A stretch of DNA of 64,000 nucleotides from Hypericum androsaemum (Eukaryota > Streptophyta > Magnoliopsida > Malpighiales > Hypericaceae). The stretch spans positions 12,086,428-12,150,427 of the forward strand of contig OZ023194.1 in NCBI GenBank assembly GCA_963995505.1, given 5' to 3'. Positions 1 to 11,981 of the stretch are shown piece after piece. Position numbers and translations under genes: made by a program. Position 1 is the stretch's first letter, and every line of letters starts with the position of its first letter. Below the pieces are notes generated by a model. That model did no database searches. It saw only the letters and a list, made by a program, of their open reading frames with translations, and was not told where the DNA came from.

Positions 1-475
1 ATATTGATATTGATTTTGGTCTATACTGATATTGGTGTTACTCTGTACTGTTATTGGTTTCAATTGCTAATAATATTGATTTGAGTATGTATTGATATTG
101 GTTTGAGTACGTATTGACATTGTTTTTAGTCTGTACTGATATTGGTTTTCATATGTAGTGATATTGGTTTTCATATGTAATGATATTGGTTTGAGTCTAT
201 ATTGATTTTGGTTTTAGTATGTTGGTTTTAGTCTGCATCGATATTGGTTTGGCGTTGTATTGATATTGGTTTGACGCTGTAGTGATATTGGTTTGACGAT
301 GTAGTGATAATGGTTTGACGATGTAGTGATATTGGTTTATGTTGTATTGATATTGGTTTGGCGTTGTATTGAAATTGGTTTGGCGCTGTATTGATATTGG
401 TTTGGCGTTGTATTGATATTAGTTTTGCGTTGTATTGAAATTGGTTTGGCGCTGTATTGATATTCCGACGAAGAT
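1..475 (+). repeat. 22-bp minisatellite, forward array (GATATTGGT core)
   Basis: Imperfect tandem units of about 22 bp share the core GATATTGGTTT. The first 230 bp are more diverged and the units from about 230 to 470 are tidier, for example a GACGATGTAGT block followed by the core. The array is cut by the left window edge. Reading frames across it give only repetitive Asn/Gln/Ile-rich peptides, so I do not call a gene. The same unit occurs inverted at 1065-2465. Confidence 0.85.
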
Positions 476-1064
476 GATTCATTTATTTCAAAGAGAGGCA
501 GAAGGGTGTTTGTTGGAAACCGGTGGTCCTTTACAATCTTGTTCGTTGACGATCTTGTGCCCGTCTGGATGGCGATGTCCCCTGCTAAAACATGGGAAGA
601 TCCTATCGTAATCTATTCATCGCCATTTAAGTAGCGACACAATTCTACAGATAAAAAAATATGTTGTCCGTGGGCTTCTTTATCTCAAATGATTGAGAAT
701 ATTCTTTGAATTTGGACACGGATCAGTTGAATCAACTTGTGACAGATAGTTCTAGTTTATTATGATGATCCGAGTGCATTAAAACTTGTAAGAATTTTGA
801 TTCATTTCGAATTTAAATTAGTCAATTTATAATATCTTTTCGGAGACCGAACAAAATTAGGCCACCAAGAAGGCAACCAATCGGGTGCGGAAATTAAATT
901 CTTTATAATAATATCTTGAGTTCAAATATAAAATTGCTAAGAAATTTAATCCACTATGAAATTGGTCGTATGACATATACCGAAAAGGCTCGATACACTT
1001 CCGAAACAGATGACGTCTACTTTTTTCCTGGCCAGGCTATTAAACATATTATTAGACGGCAAGA
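476..1064. other. Spacer between the two inverted minisatellite arrays
   Basis: AT-rich single-copy-looking sequence separates the two minisatellite arrays. The short open frame at 916-1158 runs into the second array and has no recognisable domain. I see no convincing gene, RNA or mobile-element signature here. Confidence 0.5.
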
Positions 1065-2465
1065 CCAATATCTCCACAACCCAAAACTAATATCTACAAG
1101 ATATAAATCCCATGGACATAGATTTGAATCGACCACTACACTATTTTTGAACTTGTAATATTTTAAAGAAATTAAGATTGTCCAATAGTTAACATCATGT
1201 TATTTATTAACCAATATCTCCAAAGCAAAATCTGGACAGAAAAACTAATATCTGGACATCGTAAAATCAATATCTCGATAGTTCGAAACCAATATATGCA
1301 CGTCGCAAAACCAATATCTGTACTTTACAAAACCACTGAGCGTACATCACAAAACCAATATCTCTTTATCGTAAAACGAATATCTGTCGATCGCAAAACA
1401 AATATCTCCAAATCGCAAAACAAATATCTCCAAATTGCAAAATCAATATCTCCACAACCCAAAACCAATATCTCCAAATCGTAAAACAAATATCGCCACA
1501 TCGGAAAACCAATAACTATACATCGCAAAACCAATATCTCTACATCGCATAAACAATATCAACACATCGCATAACCAATATCTCTAATCGTAAAACCAAT
1601 ATCTCCACGCGCATAACCAATATCTGCACAACGCAAAACCAATATCTCTACATCGCACAACCAATATCTCTAGTTCGCAAAACCAATATCTCCACTACCC
1701 AAAACTAATATCTACACATCGGAAAACCAATATCGCCACATCGGAAAACCAATAACTATACATCGCAAAACCAATATCTCTACATCGCATAGACAATATC
1801 AACACATCGCATAACCAAATATCTCTAATCGTAAAACCAATATCTCCACAGTGCATAACCAATATCTGCACAACGCAAAACCAATATCTCTACATCGCAC
1901 AACCAATATCTCCAAATCACAAAACCAATATCTCCACAACCCAAAACCAATATCTCCAAATCGCAAAACCAATATCGCCACATCGGAAAACCAATAACTA
2001 TACATCGCAAAACCAATATCTCTACATCGCATAAACAATATCAACACATCGCATAACCAATATCTCTAATCGTAAAACTAATATCTCCACAGCGCATAAC
2101 CAATATCTGCACAGCGCAAAACCAATATCTCTACATCGCACAACCAATATCTCCAATTCGCAAAACCAATATCTCCACAACTGAAAACTAATATCTACAC
2201 ATCGAAAAACCAATATCTACACATCGAAAAATCAATATCTCCACATCGCAAAACCAATAATTATACATCGCAAAACTAATATCTCTACATCGCATAAACA
2301 ATATCTCCACATCGCATAACCAATATCTATACATCGCAAAACCAATATCTCCACAGCGCATAACCAATATCTGCACAATGCAAAACTAATATCTATACAT
2401 TGCAAAACCAATAACTATACATCGCAAAACTAATATCTCCACATCACAAAACCAATATCAGGGAG
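1065..2465 (-). repeat. 22-bp minisatellite, inverted array (ACCAATATC on plus strand)
   Basis: About 60 imperfect units of about 22 bp have the plus-strand pattern AAACCAATATCTCCACATCG. The reverse complement has the GATATTGGTTT core and a CGATGT block like those in the 1-475 array. Higher-order repetition is visible: a block with TATCGCCACATCGGAAAACC recurs near 1490, 1730 and 1970, so blocks of roughly 240 bp were duplicated together. Several minus-strand frames stay open with a 22-residue periodic peptide, which follows from the repeat length and is not evidence of coding. Confidence 0.88.
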
Positions 2466-4620
2466 CTGCATCAAGCATAGAGAACCCAGTGAGGACTCAT
2501 ATGGCACCTTTCATCTCTCTTTTCAGGTTGACATTGAAACCACCGTCATCTGCAAATTGGAAGTAAGAGGAAAGCGCTCAAATCATTTGCTACTATTGTA
2601 GAAGAGAATTAACCTAACAGTCCTAAACTTGGAACATAACAGAGTCAAACAACACAAATTTTTTGAGTTAACTTTAATAGGTGCACAAAGGAGCAGATGT
2701 GCGAGGCTTACGTCACCACGTTCGCCGAGCGTAAGATGCGCCACCTCACCGGAGGGGGAGAGCTCATCCTAGAGCGGGAAGACGTCCTCCTAGCCGTAGT
2801 CCTTGAGCCGCTCGAGCAGCGCCTGCGCGGGGAGCAGCCAATGGATTCGGTCCCGGACTCGTCAACGATAATGAGTTATTGGCCGACTAAGGGGGAGACC
2901 GGAAAGTCGGAGAGGAAGATATGACTCGTTCTGGTGTAGATCCGGCGAGGTCGATCGTAGATCTGGTGCCGTTTGCCCGCTGGCGACCTTCCAGGTGGTT
3001 GTCAGGCCACCGTCCTTGGTTTTTGGTCGCCGATCGAAGCCCGCTCGTCACCCTCCGCCGGCCGTCCAGTTTCGGTGACGGGAATGGAGATAGAGAGGGA
3101 GAGAGAGAGGGGAGGATTGGAAGAGAGAGAGAGTGTGAGGGAGAAAAAATGGGGAGAGAGAGAAAAATGGATGGGAGGCCACCACAAATTTTGAAGACAT
3201 GGGAGAGATGAATAGTCGCCCCAATTTCTCTAGGAATTGGTATTTCAATCATTGAAAAAGACTAAAAAACCCTTCAATAGTTTTTGACCATTAGATTAAA
3301 TTATTAGGACATTCCATCTAATCTAAGGGTCCAAATATTAGTCCCCACCTATGGACAACATTCTTTTAATCCCCACTCAATCCACTCTCTGTCTGTACCC
3401 ACCAAATCCCTCCTCCAAAAGGATGAAGAGAGAAGAGGATTGCTCGTGTAATTCCAGGATTTTGCAGGGAAACCTGAAGATTCTGTCGGGATTTGGTCTG
3501 GAAGGTAGTAAAAAAGGATCTGCTTTCTTCAGTTGAGAATTAGGATGGCACACGTGTGAATGCGTGTGAATGGAAAAGGCGAAACAGTGTTGAGGACGTG
3601 AAGAGCGATCGTTCTCTTCTTTTCCATAAAGAATTAAACTCTAAACTAGAAGAGTCTTAGGTCCGAGCACATGATGGTGGGACCAAGTAGATAGTGCTCT
3701 ATTCGTATTATTATGATGGTAGAGCTTTAGATTTGCAACGTAAATGATTCTCTTGAACTTCATATGGTCTCGAATTGTTCATTTTACCTAATAAAAAGGA
3801 ATGTTTACCCCTAAAAACAATTAAACTCTAAACTCTACTTTCTATATAAAAAAATAATTATTAAACTCTACCAACCAATGTTTTCCACTAATTTTTTTAT
3901 AAAGCAACAGAGACAAAATTAATGGAAGGCAGTAAAAATTTGAAATCATGTAAAAAAATTGAATTATATTATGAATGTAAAAATAATTTCTAATTAGAAT
4001 TTGAAAATAACAACTCTGAATATTATATACTTTTTAAAGAATCAAGTGCCACGAAATAACCCCACAAAAACATCTGCCTCTCATTTATGCATTACTATTT
4101 TTCTCTGTGGCATGCCATTTATTAAATTTAGGATTCTTTGAATATTGTACAGGGACGTCAAACAATTTCTACGTAGCTTGGTACATTCAAGTATTATAAT
4201 TGTCTACCAATGCAAGATGGGTAGGATGGTAACGGGTCCTGTCTTGTTTTCTATAGGTCGGTGGGTCAATTCTCACCCCTTGCGGAAATGGCAAAACTTT
4301 GCTCGGGAGGGGAACAAAACCCAATACCGTTTAGAGCCTCGGGATTAAATTTAAAATAAAATAAAAACTCCACCAAAAAAAAGTAATATAATTGTCTTCG
4401 CAAGGTGTGTTGCATATTAATCACCCAATCCAATTCCAGGAGGCGTTGAATATCATGAACAAGTGCAGCCTCAGGATAATACGCTTGAATAGAATCAATA
4501 TACGACTGCATTCTAATATTTGAAAAATAGGTCTTACAAATCAATTTGTTCTCTCTTCCATCTTGTTAATTGTTTTTGCTTAAACCAAATACTAATTGGT
4601 TCAAAATTTTATTACCGTGA
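2466..4620. other. Intergenic region with short coding-like GC-rich patch
   Basis: The stretch 2690-3080 is GC-rich. A plus-strand frame at 2697-2924 begins MCEAYVTTFAERKMRHLTGG and looks like a fragment of a real protein, but I cannot assign a family and there is no good continuation. From 3086 to 3170 there is a GA-rich run on the plus strand (CT-rich on minus), as in plant 5' leaders. From 3200 to 4620 the sequence is AT-rich with nothing I can support beyond the downstream region of the P450 gene that ends at 4651. Confidence 0.4.
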
Positions 4621-4650
4621 CTACCATAAAATTACCCGCAATTGAAAACT

Positions 4651-7600
4651 TCAACTTGTCCTTGCAGACAGCTTAGCCAGCAACGGATACTTCATCACCA
4701 TGGTGAACTCCTGCTTCTCCGACATATCCACGGCGTCCCCATCCGCCGGACCCCACTTGAACCTCCAAACCAAATTAGCCACGAAGTACTCCAAGTGAAG
4801 CAACGCCAACACGTACCCAGGACAGATCCTCCTCCCCACCCCAAACGGCATCATCTTCACATCCTTGCTCCCAGTCAAATCTATCTCCCTGCCTTCTCTC
4901 CCAAGAAACCTCTCCGGCTTGAACTCCATTGGGTCCTCCCAAACCCTAGGGTCCCACCCCATCTCCGCCACCATGAAGTTGATGGTCCCTCCCTTGGGCA
5001 CCAAGTAACCTCCCAGCTCCGTGTCCTCGGCTACCGCGTGCGGAAGCAGGAAATGCGCCGGAGGGTGCCTCCGTAGCCCCTCCAGCACCACCGCTTTCAG
5101 GTACTTCATCTTTGGTAAATACTCTTCCTCCACTTCCCCTTCTCCTCCTCCGCCATTGTGTGAGTCTTCCATTACCTTCTTGATCTCCGAGTAGAGCTTC
5201 TCCTGCACCTTTGGGTACTTCACCAAGCTCGCCATTATCCATTGCAGCGCAGTAGTTGTAGTGTCCGTACCTGTCATGAATTTTGGAATTTATAAAAAAT
5301 GTTTTTAAATATTTCTAGGAGCTTGAATACTAGTCCCCATTACAATCCTAAACAGGGGAAAAAATAGTGTTGTTTTTCGAGTTTTTTACTAAAATGGGTC
5401 TCTTTCCAAAGTTTTTCGGTTCACTTATCCAAATATAATACAATTTTTTTTCATAACCCTTTACCACAATATGAAACGTTTTTTCGTACTATACCATGTC
5501 ATGGAAAAAAAAATTAGTATTGTGGTAACCAACGACGAAAAAAAATTCATATTGAAAACGGACACTCCAACATGAATAAGTTGAAAACGGATCACATTTT
5601 GGTGAAACTTAATAGATACCTATCGGGAATTTTTTTCCCATGTAGTCGTAGACTTTTTTTTATCACTTGCGTCAGAGAGAAATAACAAAAATTGTGTATG
5701 GTTTTAGGTGGATACGCAAGTCATCGAATAAATAGATTAATTTATGCAACTGAAACAATAAGGAAAACAATCGTTATTTTTTCTCTCGACTTGCCTAGCC
5801 AGAGAAAGTGACCAGCGCATTTGTCTCGCGTAGATTACAAAATTAGTCTACAACTTTCCAAAATTTCATTCTGCCCCCATTGACTTTTAAAATTATCTCA
5901 AAATATACGTTACTCGTTTCCTTAAAAAACCTCTTTCCTTAAAATCATTATCTTTTTACGGTATTTTTTATGGATGTAATTATTTTTTTCCTAGCTTCCA
6001 TATCCCTCTCTATGTAATATAACTTTCAACTACACCTTTGTCTCTTTATAATTTTTTTGCTTAACCTCTAAAATAGGAGATCAATATTGTTGATGTTCTA
6101 TTTAGTCGGTCCTATTTCATGATAACTTGATGTTTCTTGTTCTCTCTTCTTTTAAATCTCTCATATTGAAAATCGAGTATTGTCTCACTGTTAAATAAGA
6201 CCCGAGAATATTCGACTCTGAAAACTAGAGATTTTGTTGCATTTACCTGCATTTAGGAACTCGGAGCACAAGCTGACCATCTCCGCCTCGTTGAGCTTCC
6301 TCTTGCCCTCCTCGGGAAGCTCCAGCTCCAACAACGTGTCCACGTAGGAGACCATGCGTCTCTCGCTCCCCCGTTTCGCCTCCTTCCTCGCCCTTATCAA
6401 CGGAACCAGTACATCCTCCTGGTTCCGTCTAATCTCAATGTACTCCTCCCACCTCCTCTTGAAGAGAATCTTGGTCAACGCCGGCCAAAAGTTGAGGGTG
6501 TTGTACCGGTCCAGGTTCAGCAGCAGCCGGCGCTGAGCCTCTTCTATCTTTGTTATCTCTTCCTCCCCTGCCTCGTCGCCTATGCACATTAGCACCAGCA
6601 AGCAGAACATGGCGTACCTAAGGTGGGAAAATTTAGTGCGAACATATTCTTATATCGATATTCATTGGTCCGACTAATATATTTTTGAACCGAATTTGTA
6701 AGGCGTAAAAGTTCTCACAACAAATTTTATCGCTTTTATGTTTATCGACGTCGAGATCTTTTAGTTAAGTTAAAATAATTTGTTATTCGGTATAGTTATA
6801 GATATGAATTTTAATTTCTACGGGTAATTACACATTATATCCCTAAATAAAATTAGTTAAAATCGCGTCACCTGAGACAATTTTAAAATTTTGCAGACAA
6901 AATGATAAAAATCAGATGACTATTTATTAAATTTAGAAATTTGAGTGAGAGACATACAACTACTTAGCTAGTCATAACATTTTCAATTTGATGTATGCCT
7001 TTTATAATTATTTTTTTACATTTCCAAAATTTGAAGCTTATCACATACTCTAACCTCAATTTTTCATCCTCTCATTTTCAGTTTGATGTCAATAAAAATG
7101 CAATATATGTTTCTTTATGTTATATTAAATATTTATTACTGGGGCCATCTTCCATCGGTAGAAATATATATATTTTTAATGATTTTATACTTGGGCTCCA
7201 TTTATTTGATAAATTGTTTTTTATTTTACTTGGAAAAAAAAGTTTTTTATGTTATCGAAATTTTTTCGAGTTACTCACCTGAGGTGGTCAACGACCACGA
7301 CCCCTTGCGTGGGGTTTGACTTTTCGGACTTGAGCCGGTCGACGAGGAGCTGAAGGACACAGTGGCGAGCGTGGGAGTAGGACTTGACCCGGGACGGATG
7401 GAGGATCTCGGAGGTGAGGTTGCGGCGGAGGAGCCGCCACGTGGGCCCGTAGAAGGCTGAGCTGATGTTATGCTGGTCGGTACTATCGATCCTCCCGGTG
7501 GCCAGCGGGGGTGGCCGGTCGGCGAACACGGCGCCGTTCTGGACCAGCGCCTGGTGGGCGAGCGACCGGTCGGCCACGAAGATGGCGGGGCGGGACCCGA

Positions 7601-7832
7601 TGTGGACGGTGACGATGGGGCCGAATCGGGCGTGGAAGGAGCGGAGGATGGGCTCCAGCTCGGAGAAGGACTTCCGGAGCCATAGGAAGTTGCCGATTAT
7701 AGGGATGGTTGGTGGGCCCGGCGGGAGAGGGCAGTTTGGTCTTTTCTGTTTCGGAGTGGAGAGGTTGAGGATGGCTTTGAGGAAGAGGCAGGACGAGAGG
7801 GAGAGTAGGATGAATAAGAAGTGGGTGTCCAT
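4651..7832 (-). CDS. CYP89A: Cytochrome P450, CYP89A-like, three exons
   Basis: Membrane-bound haem monooxygenase of the plant A-type P450s; substrate not predictable. Exons on the minus strand are 7832-7279, 6617-6247 and 5270-4651, giving 514 residues. Junctions are CTCAG|GTGAGT to TTAG|GTACGC, and GCAG|GTAAAT to ACAG|GTACGG; phases match (split Arg185 and Gly309). Visible are an N-terminal anchor (about 1-24), the proline hinge PPGPP, I-helix AGTDTT with Asp311, ExxR at 372-375, PERF at about 428-431 and the haem loop [11 protein letters not shown] with Cys458. [16 protein letters not shown] after the haem loop points to CYP89. Length is normal and I see no break. Introns are 661 and 976 bp. 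Its paralogue at 15683-17215 has no intron. The family assignment is from memory of the motifs; CYP77-like is the main alternative. Confidence 0.88.
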
Positions 7833-9272
7833 TTTGATAAGTGTGAGTTGATTTGGTTGTTTTCTTGGGTATTTATGGAAGAGATCGTGAGGATTTGGGT
7901 TTGGTTCAGGTGGTAGAAGCTTGTATATGTAGGTGACACTAGCTAAATACAGTTTTTTTTAGGGATAACATGGGCAAGATCTATATTAACAAAAGATTAC
8001 AGTACAGAAAAGATAAATACATAGACATAAGACAATAAAAATTAGTCAGAAAATGAAACTCAATCCAATGATAGCAGAGTGGCACAGGGGGAAGCGATGG
8101 ATGATCGAGAAGGCACGAAAGCCAAACGACCGGGCGGATTTCTGCCGAGACAAAGCTACAGCCAATAACCATAAGACAAGCTCGTGGGCATTTGAATGCA
8201 TACGGAATGTACCCAAATGAGAGCCAAGGTCGAATAAATTCAACCAAGACAAGGTTCTCCACCTACAGCCAGAAAAGGTTTCGAGATCCGAAAATATCTC
8301 CGATCAGGCGTAAGCCGATCCAAGCAAAAGATCATACAAGTAGGCATAAACCCGACAACACCACTAAATACGAGTGGCCCGTGATCTAAAACACCAAACA
8401 TAAGGCAAAACAACTAACAGAGACACAAAGGCAATAAAATAAATAATTAAATAGGTTGGTCGGGAGAGCGGTCGACCCGACCCACCCCCGGGAACCATCG
8501 GCGATCTCAAACCGTCGAGCCTAGGGAATAGACCGGGAGAAGACGATTGAACGATGAGAAGCTTCAGATCTGAGAGATGTCGACCTGAGCGGCGGTCAGC
8601 ACGAACGGTGTGACGGTTGGACTATGGCTGAACGACGACAAGATGAACAACGGACGGCGGATGCTCACGGGGGGAGGAGACCTAAGCCCTCCCCCTTCGT
8701 CCGAATCTCCTCTTCACCATCCTCTGCTCAATCAAGGCTTTCGCTTCCTCGTAGACTTTAGATTGTAGTTTGGGTCGGCGTGTAAGAGACCGGTGAGCAA
8801 TACCGGGACTAAGCCGCAAAAAGACCTGGAGGAAACTTGGGCACCAGCGAGACTAAGCAGGGTAAAGGCGAAAGCTGAGGAGCTGGGCGGCGGGACTGAG
8901 GAGCTGGGCAGCGAGGCTGAGGAGCTGGCCGGCGAGGCTGAGGAGCTGGGCGGCGGACTGAACGACAGGCTAAGCGACGAGAGGCGGGCTGAGCAGGATC
9001 TGGTGAAGGCGAGGCTGAGCGGCAGGTTGAGCAGGATCTGGTGAAGCAGCAACCGGAGACGACGGTGCCGAGGTAGAAGGATGAAGAAAAACTACACTAA
9101 AAAATATCTAGATATTTTTAAGAGGAGAGAGATGCTCTAAATTTATAGAGAGAGAGAAAAGAAATAGCTAAATACAGTTGATTGAGCTTTTTCGTATGTC
9201 ATTTTACATCATTATTTGTGTTTCATATAATATCACTAATTTTGTCTGAATGACATGTCATTAGCCTCCAGT
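7833..9272. other. P450 upstream region and GC-rich unidentified stretch
   Basis: About 7833-7980 is the promoter and leader side of the minus-strand P450. From 7980 to 8430 the minus strand is T-rich with a TTGTTAATATAGATC-type end, reminiscent of a LINE 3' end, though I cannot prove it. From 8430 to 9090 it is GC-rich; a plus-strand frame at 8793-9044 encodes a repetitive Glu/Leu/Gly-rich peptide driven by the 24-bp repeat listed separately. No known domain is visible. Confidence 0.4.
8870..8960 (+). repeat. 24-bp tandem repeat, about four units
   Basis: Four near-identical units contain GCTGAGGAGCTGGGCGGCG, with a 24-27 bp period that keeps one frame open (repeated AEELGG-like peptide). 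Looser copies of the CTGAGC word continue to about 9040. It sits in the GC-rich unidentified stretch. Confidence 0.7.
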
Positions 9273-10890
9273 TTATTACTAACGCGGTTATTAGTTATCT
9301 GAAGAATGCACGGGGGGAAGGTGTCCTACTTAAGCTTGATTTTAAGAAGGCATTTGATTGCCTTGACTGAGACTACCTGGACGACTTTATGCTATCGATA
9401 GGCTTTGAAAATAATTAGAGGTTTTGGGTAAAAGGCTGCATCTGTAGTGCCGCGGCGTTGATTCTGGTTAATGGTTCCCCGACGGGCCTATTCAAGATAC
9501 ACCGGGGGCTTAGCAGGGAGATCCTCTCTCCCTGTTATTATTCATAATCGCGGCGGAGGGGCTTAGGGTCTTGATTCAGAAAGCAGCTCATCTGAATCTA
9601 GACAAAGGTATTCAACTACCTAATGGGGTCTCGCACAACCTGCTACAGTTCGTTGATGATACTCTCCTCTTCTCAGCCAATTGTGAGGAAAGCATTTCTA
9701 ACCTCTATCACATAGTCACTATTTTTGGCCTCGTTTCAGGGCTCGAGGTGAATGCTGCAAAATTCTCAATGTACAGTGTCATGTCCTGTAAGCAAATCTC
9801 GCCAACCCGCTCGACATTTGGGCTTGTAGATAGGGGGCTCTTCTGCTAAAATACACGAGGCTTCATGTGGGCTGTAATATGCGGAGGATCCATTTTTGGA
9901 AGCCGATTTTTGCCTCAATCGATAAGAGGCTGGCCTCTTGGAAGGGAAACTTATTATCTTTCGGTGGAAGGGTCACAGTGATTAAATCGGTGTTATATTG
10001 CCTCCCGATTTACTTTCTCTCTATTTATAAGATTCCATCAGGTATTTTTCAATCTATTGAGAAGAAACTAAGGCATTTCTTTTGGTCTGGGGGGGGGAGG
10101 AATTTCAAAAATCCTCCCGTGTGAGGTAGGAGATGGTAACCCAGCTGTGTGAATAAGGTGGTCTGGGTATTGATCAATTGCTGTTGAAAAATAAGCTCCT
10201 CCTAGACAAATGGATTTGGAGATTCTTTACGAATGAGGATTCACTTTAGGCATGAACAATAGTGGCCATCCATCAGCGGAGTGTTCTGGTTCTTTCTCTC
10301 TTCTTCTGGCTTTCGGAGCTGGTTTTTGGGCAGAAATATGATCGGTGGCTGCGCAAGGCGACATCTGCAATCTCTTCAGGGCAGATTTTTGCCTAAACCT
10401 GGGAGACGGGCCAAGATTTCTATTTGACCCTTGGCTTAACGGGAGCCCCCACAAGAAGGTCTGCCCTCGGCTTTTTGCCATCTCCACTCAGCAAGGTCTG
10501 AGTATGTTTGATTATGGCAGGCGCTCGTAGGAGTCTTGAGCTTGGTCTCTTAATTGGCGTAGGCCTCTGCGGGCATGGGAGCTTTCCTGGCCTCTGCGGG
10601 CATGGGAGATTGAGACTGACTTAGTGTCCTGGACTGGTGTGCCTGATGGAGTATTCACAATGAAGGCTATACGAGGTAAACTGAATTGCTCTAGTGGTGT
10701 TTTGACCCCGCTAGCTGGTGAACTGAATAGAACTTGGGTCAACTTGATACCATCTAAGGTGGAATGCTTCCTTTAGGTGGCGTTGCAAGGAAAGCTCCCT
10801 ACCAGAGATAATCTGATTCGTGCTAATAGGTTGGATCCGCAGGATTACCTCTGTCCACTTTGCGGGACGGAGGACGAATCAAGAGAAAGA
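9273..10890 (+). mobile_element. Degenerate L1-type LINE: reverse transcriptase and zinc-binding end
   Basis: The translated plus strand shows the order expected of a plant L1 LINE ORF2. First comes LLKLDFKKAFDCLD, then a region with VNGSPTGLFKIHRGLS, then the catalytic patch LLQFVDDTLLFSANCEE (FVDD core), then LASWKGNLLSFGGRVTVIKS, and finally a zf-RVT-like end with KLPTRDNLIRANRL and CPLCG near 10790-10870. Stops and frame changes interrupt it at many places (for example in the KAFDCLD segment and after FSMYSV), so it is inactive. No endonuclease domain, poly(A) tail or target duplication was found. The next element, on the other strand, begins close to its end. Confidence 0.85.
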
Positions 10891-10929
10891 GAGGATGTAC
10901 AAGGCACCGCCGACGTCGTCGAAGCTGGC

Positions 10930-11525
10930 GCAATCATTCCGTCGGCCTGTTGAAAGTTAGTCGGTATAAGAGTGGGGATGATGCGGCCGGTGACAAATTG
11001 TTCTCGAACGACATAATCAGAATCGACGTATGCTTCCATATGTACTTGACTAGAGGAGGAATATAATAGACCTTGTCATGGTGTGCACCTCAAATATTGA
11101 AGAAGATGCTCTGCTGCTTGCCACTGAGGGACGCTAGGAGACTGTATGAGTTGACTTAGTACGTTGACAGCAAAGGAGATATCTGGTCGGGTGACCGTTA
11201 AATAGATTAGGCAACCAATAAGACGACGATAACGTCCATAATCGTCATATAAGTTATCGTCTGTGCTAGAAAGATTATGATTTGGCACCATAGGTGTGGC
11301 AATCGGTTTGGCGCCAGAGGCGCCAGGATCGGACAGTATGTCCAATGTGTACTTGCTCTGCGTTAAATGTACACTGTACCTGGATCGTGCTACTTCGATG
11401 CTATGGAAATAACGAAGATTACCCAGGTCCTTGATGCGAAATTGCTTCAATAGTAGCATCTTAACATATCGAAGTAAGCTTGCATTATTTCCTATCAGAA
11501 TGATGTCGTCCACATAGACTATCAA
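10930..11525 (-). mobile_element. Ty1/copia retrotransposon fragment: reverse transcriptase and start of RNase H
   Basis: The minus strand encodes the copia RT signature YVDDIILIGNN at its 5' end, then the conserved RIKDLGNLRYFHSIEV, LTQSKYTLDIL and RPDISFAVNVLSQ blocks. A stop codon follows the YLRCTP stretch. Beyond it the same frame continues with a weak RNase H start (HMEAYVDSDY). Integrase, protease and gag parts and matching LTRs are absent here, so this is a fragment. Its 5' end lies in the 119-bp tandem duplication at 11417-11650. Confidence 0.88.
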
Positions 11526-11650
11526 AAACGTCGAATATTACCCAGGTCCTTGATGCGAAACTGCTTCAATAGTAGCATCTTAACATTTCGAAATAGGCTT
11601 GTATTATTTCCTATCAGAATGATATCGTCCACATAGACTATCTAAAATGC
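11417..11650 (-). repeat. 119-bp tandem duplication of the copia RT core
   Basis: The piece covering the copia YVDD region (ATTACCCAGGTCCTTGATGC at 11418) recurs at 11537, about 119 bp later, and both end at the same CCACATAGACTATC sequence. The copies differ by several substitutions (for example ATATCG versus TTTCGA), so the duplication is not recent. Confidence 0.85.
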
Positions 11651-11651
11651 C

Positions 11652-11981
11652 GAAGCAATACCTTGCATCATATCCAAAGGATTGGTGGATTTTTCACACT
11701 TATAAATTTGCTCACCATATTCACAACTAGCAATGTGGAATTCTCAACACGCCCCTCAAACAAGACCCATCGGGTCGAAGATTTCACGGCCTTTGACTTC
11801 GCCAACGTGCGAGACATGGGAGTCGTGCGAGCATAACAATTGGCACAGGCTCAACCTGCTCTGATACTATGTTAGAATTTTCATATCCAACCCAAAACTT
11901 TAAGACAATGGGTTGGTAGATTTTTCACACTTATAAACTTGCCCACCATAATCGCAACTAGCGATGTGGAATTCTCAACAA
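11652..11981 (-). mobile_element. TRIM-type miniature LTR retrotransposon
   Basis: Two direct repeats of about 100-112 bp, ending at 11749 and 11981 with TGTGGAATTCTCAACA, enclose about 120 bp. The right copy is complete from TGTTAG at 11870 to CAACA at 11981. Beside it lies CTGCTCTGATACTATG, whose reverse complement is a primer-binding site close to TGGTATCAGAGC (initiator Met tRNA), so the element reads on the minus strand. A polypurine stretch (GAGGGGCG on minus) abuts the other LTR. No protein is encoded, as is usual for TRIMs. The left copy is diverged at its outer end and I found no target duplication. Confidence 0.8.

Noticed and set aside
1325..2376. Minus-strand ORFs with repeated CRDIGFAL-like peptide
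   Set aside because: The periodic peptide is a by-product of the 22-bp repeat; frames overlap each other and have no domain.
1..2465. CRISPR-like array
   Set aside because: Units are contiguous and diverged without unique spacers, and the genome is eukaryotic.
2887..3252. Minus-strand ORF of 121 codons
   Set aside because: Driven by CT-rich low complexity; no domain or homologous motif recognised.
4642..5076. 144-codon plus-strand ORF
   Set aside because: Antisense to exon 3 of the P450, which has all catalytic motifs.
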